This document shows positions 35,348 through 42,141 of a DNA stretch of 42,141 nt, piece after piece; the stretch's first letter is position 1, and the number at the start of each line of letters is the position of its first letter. The translations under genes were made by a program, and so were the position numbers. Source of the stretch: Bacteroidales bacterium (lineage in GTDB: Bacteria; Bacteroidota; Bacteroidia; Bacteroidales; Marinilabiliaceae); the NCBI GenBank assembly GCA_900766825.1, contig CAAFWU010000075.1, positions 1 through 42,141 of the forward strand, written 5' to 3'. The notes beneath the pieces are model-generated. The model was given only the letters and a program-made list of their open reading frames with translations. It ran no database searches and had not been told where the DNA came from.

Positions 35348-35905
35348 TTACTGTATTATGTCAATACGGAACATGCCATCCATCTCGAGGAACCTATTCT
35401 TGGACTCGAGACCGTATTTGGCGCAGGACTTGAGGGCCTTGTCGTAGGTCTTCATGTCGGTGAGGTGCTTGGTTTTGCTAAAGAACTTATCGGCATAGCA
35501 GACAATTTTCTCCTCGATCGATGTAGGTAAGAGGTCACGATGCGGCAAGGGCAAATTGTTGCTGACGATATAGTCCAAGGAGAGACCCGATCCCGTATGT
35601 CTCTCACAGACAAGGGCATGGCGTGGTAGCCCGATGGCGGCGAGCATTTCGCTGCCTTGTGTGCCATGGCAAATGTATGGCAAGGAGCCGAAGCACTCGA
35701 TGTCTGGGGCCGAGCAACGTATGATGCCGATGTCGTGGAGCATGGCGGCTTCGTAGACAAAGGTTTGGTCGGCCTCGAGTTCGGGGTGAGCCTGCGCAAT
35801 TTTAACGGCCAAATCGGCCACGCTTGTGCTATGCGTCACGAGCAGATGGCGGAGATGGGAGTCTGGGACATAGAACTGATCTATGATGGACAAAACGTCT
35901 ATCAT
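35348..35905 (-). CDS. HD-domain phosphohydrolase-like protein
   Basis: A 185-residue protein with a single HD domain. The metal ligands visible are His25 (VTHSTSVADLA), the His57-Asp58 pair in AAMLHDIGI, a later CHGTQGSEML and the RHTGSGLS segment. This is the compact uncharacterised HD type, often annotated as a phosphohydrolase or nucleotidase. It starts 45 nt after the hisIE stop and may be co-transcribed with the histidine genes, though no link to histidine synthesis is known. Its substrate is unknown. Confidence 0.8.
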   Translation of the reverse strand: MIDVLSIIDQFYVPDSHLRHLLVTHSTSVADLAVKIAQAHPELEADQTFVYEAAMLHDIGIIRCSAPDIECFGSLPYICHGTQGSEMLAAIGLPRHALVCERHTGSGLSLDYIVSNNLPLPHRDLLPTSIEEKIVCYADKFFSKTKHLTDMKTYDKALKSCAKYGLESKNRFLEMDGMFRIDIIQ

Positions 35906-35950
35906 TCAGATAGTTAATTTTGGGGATGGGTTAGGATGGGTATGGGGGGA

Positions 35951-36544
35951 TTAATGGTGACGAGACTTAAGTTCGCGAGCCACATCCTCGATGCGGTAGC
36001 CCTTGTGGGCGAGCAGGACGATGAGGTGATAGAGGACATCTGCACTCTCGTAGATAAAGTTCTCATCGTCGCCAGCGGTGGCACCAATGACGCATTCGAC
36101 GGCTTCCTCGCCCAGTTTCTTGGCAATTTTGTTGGTGCCTTTTTTAAAGAGGCTGGTGGTGTAGCTACCCTCAGGCATCTCCTGATGTCTTTTGTCGATG
36201 AAGTCTTGGAGTTCTTTGAGGAACATGACGTCGTTGGCTTCGTTGGTTTCGGCCCAGCAGGTGTCGGTTCCAGTGTGGCAAACGGGTCCGTCGGGGTGTA
36301 CCTTAATAAGGAGAGTGTCGTGGTCGCAATCTTCGGCAATGGAAACAACGTGAAGGAAGTTGCCCGAGGTCTCGCCCTTGGTCCAAAGGGTCTGACGGCT
36401 GCGGCTATAAAAGGTGACGAGACCCTCGGCTTTGGTTTTGTCGAGTGCTTCCTGATTCATGTAGCCGAGCATGAGCACCACGTTGGTGTCGGCATCTTGA
36501 ATGATGGCAGGTACGAGTCCTGCAGAGTCTTTGCTGAAGTCCAT
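35951..36544 (-). CDS. hisI: Bifunctional phosphoribosyl-AMP cyclohydrolase / phosphoribosyl-ATP pyrophosphatase
   Basis: Catalyses the second and third steps of histidine synthesis. The 197 residues fuse HisI (1-110) and HisE (about 115-197). The HisI part has MLGYMNQEAL, RQTLWTKGETSGN and the metal ligands in DCDHDTLL and PVCHTGTDTCW. The HisE part has the helical EEAVECVIGATAGDDENFIYESADVLYHL segment with the acidic residues that bind magnesium. The fused form is common in Bacteroidota. It begins 36 nt after hisF. The other his genes are not in the window. Confidence 0.95.
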   Translation of the reverse strand: MDFSKDSAGLVPAIIQDADTNVVLMLGYMNQEALDKTKAEGLVTFYSRSRQTLWTKGETSGNFLHVVSIAEDCDHDTLLIKVHPDGPVCHTGTDTCWAETNEANDVMFLKELQDFIDKRHQEMPEGSYTTSLFKKGTNKIAKKLGEEAVECVIGATAGDDENFIYESADVLYHLIVLLAHKGYRIEDVARELKSRHH

Positions 36545-36580
36545 TGTATGATGTGGGATTTCTGAAATTACGAAGTTAGA

Positions 36581-37342
36581 TTACTTGAGACGAACAGGTA
36601 TGCTCTGCTCACTGAGGTATGTTTTGAGTTCAGGGATACCTATTTCGTGGAAGTGGAAGATGCTGGCAGCCAGTCCGGCATCGGCCTTACCTTTGGTGAA
36701 GACATCGCGGAAATGTTCCATGGTTCCAGCACCTCCCGAAGCAATGACAGGGATTGAGAGTTCGGTGCTGAGTTTGGCCAGAGCGTCGCAAGCGAAGCCT
36801 TGTTTGCAGCCATCGTGGTTCATGCTGGTGAAGAGGATTTCGCCAGCGCCACGTTCTTGGGCCTCGTGAGCCCATTCAAAGAGCCGTTTTTCGGTCGGGA
36901 TGCGTCCGCCGTTGACGGTGACGACCCATTGTCCATTATCCTCGAGTCTGGCATCGATTGCCACAGTAACGAACTGACTGCCGAAGTTGCCAGCGAGTTC
37001 GGATATAAGGTCTGGCCTACGGACAGCGGCCGAGTTGACACTGACCTTGTCGGCACCTGCAGCGAGGAGTCGGTCGGCATCGGAGAGTTCGCTAATGCCA
37101 CCACCGACGGTGAAAGGGATGTTGATGTGTCGCGCGATGCGTTCAACGAGGTCGGCAAAAGTTTTGCGTCCCTCGTGGCTTGCGGTGATGTCGAGAAAGA
37201 CGAGTTCGTCGGCTCCTTGACGAGCATATTCAGCACCGAGTTCGACGGGGTCGCCAACATTCTTGATATTCACGAAGTTGACACCTTTGACAGTCTGCCC
37301 ATCGCGGATGTCCAGACAAGGTATGATACGTTTTGCAATCAA
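36581..37342 (-). CDS. hisF: Imidazole glycerol phosphate synthase, cyclase subunit
   Basis: Closes the imidazole ring in histidine synthesis using ammonia delivered by HisH. The 253-residue TIM barrel has the two catalytic aspartates, Asp11 (IPCLDIRDGQTVKG) and Asp130 (VAIDAR). It also has phosphate-binding glycine segments TVGGGI (78-83) and IASGGAGTMEHF. The fold and length are standard. HisH is not adjacent, so it must be encoded elsewhere. hisF is first in a hisF-hisIE-HD run and has a candidate TATATTTG promoter element 62 nt upstream of its start. Confidence 0.96.
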   Translation of the reverse strand: MIAKRIIPCLDIRDGQTVKGVNFVNIKNVGDPVELGAEYARQGADELVFLDITASHEGRKTFADLVERIARHINIPFTVGGGISELSDADRLLAAGADKVSVNSAAVRRPDLISELAGNFGSQFVTVAIDARLEDNGQWVVTVNGGRIPTEKRLFEWAHEAQERGAGEILFTSMNHDGCKQGFACDALAKLSTELSIPVIASGGAGTMEHFRDVFTKGKADAGLAASIFHFHEIGIPELKTYLSEQSIPVRLK

Positions 37343-37403
37343 AGTAGAAAAATCTTTTTGAGCAATTTTTGGAACGGTCTTTGTAGTGACTGTATATGAG
37401 GTG

Positions 37404-37411
37404 CAAATATA
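37404..37411 (-). promoter_or_regulatory. Candidate -7 element for hisF-hisIE
   Basis: On the minus strand this reads TATATTTG, matching TAnnTTTG, in AT-rich DNA 62 nt before the hisF ATG. No well-placed TTTG -33 box is seen. Confidence 0.45.
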
Positions 37412-37917
37412 ACTAAATATTCAATGAATAGGGCAGTGAAGCATGGCACCAGAGTCTCAAAAGGTCTCAAATAAATGGTAAAATGGCGGAGGGTAATGAG
37501 CATAAGAAAAAACGCCTAAGTGAAAGAGCATGGATTTGGGATTGGAGAGATGGATATTAAAGAGACGTAAAATAGAATTAAAAGAAACGAAAAAATGAAC
37601 AGTTAATAGAACAAATCGTATAAAAAGGTGAGGTTGGATGGATAAAGTCGAGTAAAATGGTTACTTTTGCCAAAGACCATGAAGACTAACTGGAGTTTAG
37701 AATCTTGGTCTGTTATCGACACTTATCTATTCCATAGTCCGAAAGCAAGCATGAGTTCGTGACAGAGACGAGGTTGGGCATAGGGTTCTAACTGAGTTGA
37801 ACAGAAGCCTCGAGAGCAAGGATAGACAAAGCGAGTAAAGAAGAAAGCAAGTCCCTCATTACGAGGGTCATGAACCAGACTGATAGTAATATAAACACAC
37901 ACAAAAACGATTCCTTT
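37412..37917. other. AT-rich gene-free region between hisF and the YfiR-like gene
   Basis: About 500 nt without a convincing gene on either strand. On the plus strand TACTTTTG at 37662-37669 matches the -7 consensus and would give the YfiR-like gene a leader of about 240 nt, although no good -33 box precedes it. An imperfect inverted repeat AGACCA/TGGTCT lies at 37674-37711 and a small CCCTC/GAGGG hairpin at 37853-37867. No tRNA or known riboswitch signature was seen. Confidence 0.35.
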
Positions 37918-38421
37918 ATGAGAAGGCTATTGATCTCTCTCGTCGTACTGATGGTATGTACACTGTCGGGCGCCCAGATGGCTAAATATCAGGCACTCTA
38001 TTTGTTCCAGTTTGCCAAGAACACGTCGTGGCCAATTGAGGACAACGGTAAGGATTTTGTGATAACCGTGATTGGAGACAACTCGTTAGCCTCTGAGTTG
38101 AAGAGCATTGTGAGCAACAAGAAGCTGGGTAACCGCAGCATAACAGTGCTTGAGTCGGCTAAGCCAACAGGCTTGACTAAGTCGGATATTGTTTACTTGG
38201 GTGAGAGTAAGAGTTCCCAGATAAGCAGTTTGATAAATGCCCAAAAGGGTAACAAGGTTTTGATTGTGAGCGGCTCGAAGGGTCAGTGTGCTCAGGGTGC
38301 GGGAATTTCGTTTCTGCAAGATGGTGCGACACTGAAGTTTGAGATAAGCGAATCGAACATTGGAAAGTTTGGACTTAAGGTGACGCCTAAGCTTGTGTCG
38401 TTGGGCACGGCGGTGTTTTAG
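37918..38421 (+). CDS. YfiR-like exported protein (DUF4154)
   Basis: A 167-residue exported protein. The ATG at 37918 begins a clean signal peptide (RRLLISLVVLMVCTLSGAQ, cleaved near residue 20). The mature domain starts KYQALYLFQFAKNTSWP and continues with DFVITVIGDNSLASEL, SDIVYLGESKSSQ, KVLIVSGSKGQC and SFLQDGATLKFEISESN, the periplasmic binding-like pattern of DUF4154/YfiR proteins. In Proteobacteria, YfiR restrains the diguanylate cyclase YfiN; no such gene is adjacent, so the role here is unknown. An ATG 48 nt upstream would add 16 polar residues and hide the signal. A strong terminator follows. Confidence 0.85.
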   Translation: MRRLLISLVVLMVCTLSGAQMAKYQALYLFQFAKNTSWPIEDNGKDFVITVIGDNSLASELKSIVSNKKLGNRSITVLESAKPTGLTKSDIVYLGESKSSQISSLINAQKGNKVLIVSGSKGQCAQGAGISFLQDGATLKFEISESNIGKFGLKVTPKLVSLGTAVF

Positions 38422-38446
38422 GGGCGTTTGATTTTAGAGTATTTTT

Positions 38447-38494
38447 CTCCGCAGTTCCTTTTTTTGGGGGGACTGCGGGGAATTTTTTTTTTTT
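38447..38494 (+). terminator. Intrinsic terminator of the YfiR-like gene
   Basis: A 12-position stem (38447-38458 with 38469-38480, including two G-T pairs) and a 10-nt loop, followed by AA and a run of twelve T (38483-38494). It abuts the first G of the REP-like copy at 38495. Confidence 0.9.
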
Positions 38495-38516
38495 GGGGGG
38501 GGGCGCGGTCGCGCCC
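38495..38516 (+). repeat. Single REP-like palindrome upstream of the transposase gene
   Basis: Nine G residues lead into the same 18-nt core found elsewhere (38499-38516): GGGCGCG, GT, CGCGCCC. It directly follows the T run of the YfiR terminator and lies about 105 nt before the transposase ATG at 38622. The downstream flank is ATTGGGCTACGAGG with long G runs, unlike the CTTTGTT flank of the copies near dxs. It could be in the transposase mRNA leader and offer a site for autoregulation; this is inference. Confidence 0.85.
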
Positions 38517-38621
38517 ATTGGGCTACGAGGGGGGGGGAAAAAAAATTGGGGTAAAAAAACTTGGGGAAAGTTTGGGGGTGTGGGGGATTATTGGTATTTT
38601 GTGGTGTTAATTTTTCTTGGT

Positions 38622-39764
38622 ATGAGTTTAAAAAGGAAACAGTTGGTTATGATTGGGCGGAAGGAGGCTATGACTAAGGAGTCTCTTCGGCGTGACCCTC
38701 TCACAAATTATTGTGAGGGGTATTTTTTTGTTACTATGAATGTTAGGGAGGGGGGACCGAGACTTTGTAGGGTTGTGGGGAGTGTTGAGGCAAGGGATGG
38801 GGAGGCTGATGCTCCGAGGTGTGTATACACTGATTTGGGGGCTCGGATTCGGGAGTGTTGGATGAATATTGGGAGTTTTTATGCGCTGGCTGAGGGGGTG
38901 GAATGTGAGGTTATGCCTGAACATTTTCATGGGTTGGTTTTGTTGAAGAGGGGTAATAAGACTCATTTGGGGAAGGTGATTGCTGGGTTTATGGCTGGAT
39001 GTACTCACGCTTACTGGGATGAGTTGGGTGTTGTTTGGCAAAAGGGTGTGAAAGGGGATGTGTTGAGGGATAGGGATCATACGATGTCTTATAAGGGTCC
39101 TTCGTTGTTTGAGAGGGGGTATAATGATGTGGAGGCTGTGGATGAGGGGGAGGTTGAGGTTAAGATTTGCTATTTGCGGGAGCAGGCGAGGAGGAGGTTG
39201 ATGAAGGAGGGTATGGCTGATAGATTTCGAATTTACAGGGGTTTGGCTTTGGAGGGGTGGAATGTTGAAGGGGTAAAGAGGGTGTTGGATAGGTGTGATA
39301 AGATGGAGGTGGAGGGGGCGTTGAGGGGGATGAGGTTTGAGGAGGGTGGGCTTGTGGTTGACTTTGTGGGGGATAGGGGATTGATTGTGGGGAGACGGTT
39401 GTTGCCATTGGTGTGTCATAGGCGGGATAGGGGGGATTATGATAAGCAACGGGGGGCTGTGATGGCTGCGGCTCGAGAGGGTGCTGTGATTGTGTCGGCG
39501 TTTATTAGTGAGTGGGAACGAGTGATTTTAACGGAGTTGATGTGTGAGCGGTTGCCTGTGGTTCGGATTGTTGCTAATGGGCTGAATGATAGGTATAAGC
39601 CTTCGGGGCTGAATTTTTATGCTGTGGCAGAGAAGAGGATGGGGGTTGTTTCTCCTTGGGTTTATAGGTTTGAGAGGAGGGGGAGTGTTAGTAGGGAGAG
39701 GTGTTTGATTATGAATGAGTTGGCGAGGGTGATTGCGGGGAGGGGGGATGAGTGGTGGAAGTGA
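38622..39764 (+). CDS. REP-associated tyrosine transposase (RAYT, HUH/Y1) with DprA-like C-terminal domain
   Basis: A 380-residue protein. The N-terminal ~195 residues match the single-strand DNA transposase fold of the IS200/REP-associated family. YFFVTMNVREG is the first strand, MPEHFHGLVLL carries the HUH metal-binding histidines (His101 and His103), LGKVIAGFMAGCTHAYW follows, and Tyr167 in FERGYND is the likely nucleophile. Residues ~205-380 are not part of a normal RAYT. REGAVIVSAFISEWER (285-300), VVRIVANGLNDRY (313-325), VVSPW (342-346) and RERCLIMNELARVI (358-371) recall a DprA/SLOG Rossmann fold. The start is the ATG at 38622; an upstream TTG frame would translate the repeat. Codons are strongly G/T biased (TTG, GGG, AGG). 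REP copies flank the gene. Confidence 0.8.
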   Translation: MSLKRKQLVMIGRKEAMTKESLRRDPLTNYCEGYFFVTMNVREGGPRLCRVVGSVEARDGEADAPRCVYTDLGARIRECWMNIGSFYALAEGVECEVMPEHFHGLVLLKRGNKTHLGKVIAGFMAGCTHAYWDELGVVWQKGVKGDVLRDRDHTMSYKGPSLFERGYNDVEAVDEGEVEVKICYLREQARRRLMKEGMADRFRIYRGLALEGWNVEGVKRVLDRCDKMEVEGALRGMRFEEGGLVVDFVGDRGLIVGRRLLPLVCHRRDRGDYDKQRGAVMAAAREGAVIVSAFISEWERVILTELMCERLPVVRIVANGLNDRYKPSGLNFYAVAEKRMGVVSPWVYRFERRGSVSRERCLIMNELARVIAGRGDEWWK

Positions 39765-39990
39765 AGAGGGGGGGACTGAAAAGGAGGGGGGGAAGGGAGG
39801 AGGGGGGGCGCGGTCGCGCCCTTTGTTGTTTTGAGGAACAGAGGGGGGAAACTGAAAAAAAGAAGGGACTGTAGGGAGGAGGGGGGCGCGGTCGCGCCCT
39901 TTGTTATTTGGGGAGCAAGGGAGGGAAAACTAAAAAAGGAGGGGACTGGAAGGGAGGGGGGGCGCGGTCGCGCCCTTTGTTATTTTTGGG
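39765..39990 (+). repeat. Array of three REP-like palindromes after the transposase gene
   Basis: Three copies of the 18-nt core at 39804-39821, 39882-39899 and 39958-39975, with palindromes starting at 39806, 39884 and 39960. The centres are 78 and 76 nt apart. The cores share a downstream flank CTTTGTT(A/G)TTT and lie in G- and A-rich DNA such as GGGAGGAGGGGGG. They fill the space between the convergent transposase and dxs genes. The dxs stop codon (39980-39982) lies inside the conserved flank of the last copy. All copies point the same way as the copies at 11, 73, 38499 and near 42022 and 42089. Confidence 0.9.
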
Positions 39991-41932
39991 GACAAGACTT
40001 GGGAGGGGGGAGGGTGGATTTTAGGTGGGTTAGGACTTGGATTGCTATGCTTTTGGGGTCAAGGCCACAGTCGGTGTAGAGTTCGGGGACGGTGCCGTGG
40101 GCTATGAAGCGGTCGGGGACACCTATGCGGAGTATTGGCTTGAAAGGAAAGGGGGGGGTTGGCTGTGCTGCGCTGTCCATGACGAACTCCATGATGGCGG
40201 AACCGAAGCCTCCTGCGATGGCACCATCTTCTAGTGTGACTAGGAGTTTGGTGGTTGAGAGGGCGTCGGCTATAAGGTTGGTGTCTATGGGTTTGGCGAA
40301 GCGCATGTCGTAGAGGGCACAGCTTATGCCTTGCTGGGATAGGATTTGGGCAGCTTGCTGGGCATGGAGGCCAATGGGACCTAGGGTTAGGAAGGCTACG
40401 TCGGTGCCGGACTGGAGTTTGCGTCCTGTGCCGATGGTTATGGGGGTCATGGGTTGGCGCCAATTGATGGTGGAGCCTTCGCCACGGGGGTAGCGGATGA
40501 TGATGGGACCTTGTGTTGTTGGTAACTGGGCTGTGTACATCATGTTGCGGAGCTCGGGTTCGTCGAGAGGTGACATGATGACGACGTTGGGGACTGGGCG
40601 GAGCATGGCTACGTCCAGCACACCATGGTGTGTGGCACCATCGGCGCCAACAAGACCAGCTCGGTCGAAGCAGAAGACTACATGGAGGTTCTGCAGGGCA
40701 ACGTCGTGGATGATTTGGTCGAAGGCACGCTGGGCAAAGGTGCTGTAGATGTTGCAGAAGGGGATATAGCCAGAGATGGCTAGACCTGCGGCGAAGGTGA
40801 CAGCATGTTGTTCGGCTATGCCGACGTCGAAACAACGGTCGGGCATGGCTTTCATCATGATGCTGAGCGAGCAGCCAGAGGGCATGGCAGGGGTTATGCC
40901 GAGGATTTTATCGTTTTTCTGGGCTAGTTCTAATATGGTTTCGCCAAAGACATCTTGAAAGCGAGGGGGATGGGGGACTGTGGAGGGGGGGGCGATGAGT
41001 TCGCCAGTCTCGGGATCGAAGCTACGACCCACGGAGTGCCACTTTGTGGGGTTGAGTTCTGCTGCTTTGAATCCTTTGCCTTTTACGGTGATGACGTGCA
41101 ACATTTTGGGTCCGCCGATGGACTTTAGGTCTCGTAGGATGCTGACGAGGTAGCGTACGTCGTGACCGTCGGTGGGACCGAAGTAGCGGATGTTGAGTCC
41201 CTCGAACATATTGGTCTGATGGTTGACCAGGTTTTTGAGGCTGTTGTTGAGCTTGGTAATGAAGCTGTTGTGACCTGTGGCGGAATCGTTTTTTCGGTCG
41301 AGGTATTGTGAGAGTTTGTTGCGAAGTCGGTTGTAGAAGTTGCTTGTGCTGATGTCTAAAAGGTACTGACTGAGTCCGCCCGTGATTTTGTCGATGGCCA
41401 TGTTGTTGTCGTTGAGGATGACCAACATGTCGGGGTTGGCGACGGCCATGTTGTTGAGGGCTTCGAAGGCTTCGCCACCTGTGAGTGCGCCATCGCCTAT
41501 GACGGCAACGACGTGTCGGTGGGTTTCGTGACTGAGTTTGGATGCGGTGGCGATGCCAAGAGCTGCGGAGATGGATGTGGAGGAGTGTCCTACACCGAAG
41601 GCGTCGTATTCGCTTTCGAAGATGTTGGGGAAGCCTGCCAAGCCGCCTTTTTTGCGGTTGGTGTGGAAGCGGTCTCGTCGGCCTGTGAGGATTTTATGGC
41701 CGTAGGCTTGGTGGCCTACGTCCCAAATTAGTTTGTCGTAGGGTGTGTCGTAGACGTAGTGTAGTGCTACGGTGAGTTCGACAACACCGAGGCTGGCGGC
41801 GAAGTGACCTGGGTCGTGGGAAAGTTGCTCAATGATGAAGTGGCGCAACTCTTCGCAGAGTTGCGGCAACTGGTTAACGTCTAGCTTTTTTAGGTCGGCT
41901 GGCGAGTCTATTTGGTTGAGCAATTCGTACAT
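39980..41932 (-). CDS. dxs: 1-deoxy-D-xylulose-5-phosphate synthase
   Basis: First enzyme of the MEP isoprenoid pathway, condensing pyruvate and glyceraldehyde 3-phosphate with thiamine diphosphate. The 650 residues contain the DVGHQAYGHKILTGR segment, the TPP motif GDGALTGGEAFEALNN (146 onward) with ILNDNNMAI, the catalytic glutamate in VGIAEQHAVTFAAG, and the transketolase C-terminal domain. The last ~12 residues (TLPPPKSCPQK) lie beyond the normal end and are encoded by the G-rich border of a REP copy, which also supplies the stop codon. The family is clear. A TATCTTTG promoter element lies 20 nt before the ATG. Confidence 0.95.
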   Translation of the reverse strand: MYELLNQIDSPADLKKLDVNQLPQLCEELRHFIIEQLSHDPGHFAASLGVVELTVALHYVYDTPYDKLIWDVGHQAYGHKILTGRRDRFHTNRKKGGLAGFPNIFESEYDAFGVGHSSTSISAALGIATASKLSHETHRHVVAVIGDGALTGGEAFEALNNMAVANPDMLVILNDNNMAIDKITGGLSQYLLDISTSNFYNRLRNKLSQYLDRKNDSATGHNSFITKLNNSLKNLVNHQTNMFEGLNIRYFGPTDGHDVRYLVSILRDLKSIGGPKMLHVITVKGKGFKAAELNPTKWHSVGRSFDPETGELIAPPSTVPHPPRFQDVFGETILELAQKNDKILGITPAMPSGCSLSIMMKAMPDRCFDVGIAEQHAVTFAAGLAISGYIPFCNIYSTFAQRAFDQIIHDVALQNLHVVFCFDRAGLVGADGATHHGVLDVAMLRPVPNVVIMSPLDEPELRNMMYTAQLPTTQGPIIIRYPRGEGSTINWRQPMTPITIGTGRKLQSGTDVAFLTLGPIGLHAQQAAQILSQQGISCALYDMRFAKPIDTNLIADALSTTKLLVTLEDGAIAGGFGSAIMEFVMDSAAQPTPPFPFKPILRIGVPDRFIAHGTVPELYTDCGLDPKSIAIQVLTHLKSTLPPPKSCPQK

Positions 41933-41951
41933 TTTGTTTTGAAAGCAATGG

Positions 41952-41986
41952 CAAAGATAGTTGGTTTTGGGGTTTTGTGAAACAAA
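41952..41986 (-). promoter_or_regulatory. Candidate promoter for dxs
   Basis: On the minus strand TATCTTTG (41952-41959) matches the -7 consensus and TTTG (41983-41986) could be the -33 box, with a 23-nt spacer slightly longer than usual. The implied leader is very short. The same TATCTTTG octamer precedes glnS. Confidence 0.55.
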
Positions 41987-41999
41987 AGAGTGATTAATG

Positions 42000-42141
42000 G
42001 GGGGGGGGGGGAGAAGTAGAGGGGGGCGCGGTCGCGCCCTGGGGACTGGGGGGGGAGGACGAACTGGGGGAGGGAACTGGAGAAAGAGGGGGGCGCGGTC
42101 GCGCCCTGGGGACTGGGGGGGAGGACGAACTGGGGGTGGGA
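42000..42141 (+). repeat. Tandem pair of REP-like palindromes upstream of dxs
   Basis: Two units with a 67-nt period carry the 18-nt core at 42022-42039 and 42089-42106. Both continue TGGGGACTGGGGGGG-AGGACGAACTGGGGG, a downstream flank different from the CTTTGTT type near 39806-39975. A run of eleven G precedes the first. The window ends inside this array, so its full size is unknown. Confidence 0.88.

Noticed and set aside
38493..38621. Upstream TTG start for the transposase, adding 43 residues
   Set aside because: The extra residues are a translation of the REP copy and G/A-rich DNA and show no relation to the transposase fold.
38628..39449. 273-codon frame antisense to the transposase
   Set aside because: It is rich in Pro, His, Leu and Ile as expected from reading the complement of G/T-rich coding DNA; the sense frame has HUH motifs.
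39804..39975. CRISPR-like regular spacing of a palindromic repeat
   Set aside because: Only two to three copies per array, the sequence between cores is itself repeated rather than variable, and no cas gene is present.

Overview
The window comes from a member of the Bacteroidales (phylum Bacteroidota); the genus cannot be fixed from sequence alone. The evidence is the gene order (lysS-gpsA-pgi; mpl-nadK-DUF6089/PorG-like-uppS-bamA-ompH; a DUF4254 protein beside a family 9 glycosyltransferase; paired rhomboids followed by an EEP hydrolase), fused hisIE, long Bacteroidota-type LysRS and BamA, and TAnnTTTG promoter elements.

Layout. 1-125 is a tandem pair of G-rich palindromic repeats. 189-5122 (minus) holds glnS, a YqiA-like esterase, folA and a DEAD-box RNA helicase with a long upstream region. 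5792-12926 (plus) holds a cation/proton antiporter overlapping miaA, then lysS-gpsA-pgi, then a small PH-domain membrane protein. 13037-15925 (minus) holds murI, an exported orphan, a gamma-carbonic-anhydrase-like protein and an exonuclease-fold protein that has lost its catalytic acids. 16253-22000 (plus) holds a Dabb protein, a small membrane protein, mutL, two rhomboid proteases and an EEP-family hydrolase. 22184-37342 (minus) is a long envelope and metabolism run: YugP-like protease, GT9 transferase, DUF4254 protein, three Skp/OmpH chaperones, bamA, uppS, a PorG-like protein, nadK, mpl, a flippase-like protein, a C_GCAxxG_C_C protein, an HD protein, hisIE and hisF. 37918-38421 (plus) is a YfiR-like exported protein. 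39980-41932 (minus) is dxs.

The unusual part is 38495-39990 together with the two window ends. An HUH/Y1 transposase of the REP-associated (RAYT) type, with an extra C-terminal domain resembling the DprA/SLOG Rossmann fold, sits among eight same-direction copies of an 18-nt core, GGGGGCGCGGTCGCGCCC. This forms a 7-bp hairpin with a GT centre and lies in long G tracts. One copy lies upstream of the transposase gene, three follow it, and two lie at each window end. One copy's conserved flank supplies the dxs stop codon. It looks like a Bacteroidota RAYT/REP system with an unusual fused domain. The pairing of enzyme and repeat is inferred from proximity.

Most other genes are housekeeping: tRNA charging and modification, isoprenoid synthesis (dxs, uppS), outer-membrane assembly (bamA, ompH), peptidoglycan synthesis and recycling (murI, mpl), NADP supply and histidine synthesis. 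Family assignments rest on motifs and family knowledge; no database search was run.
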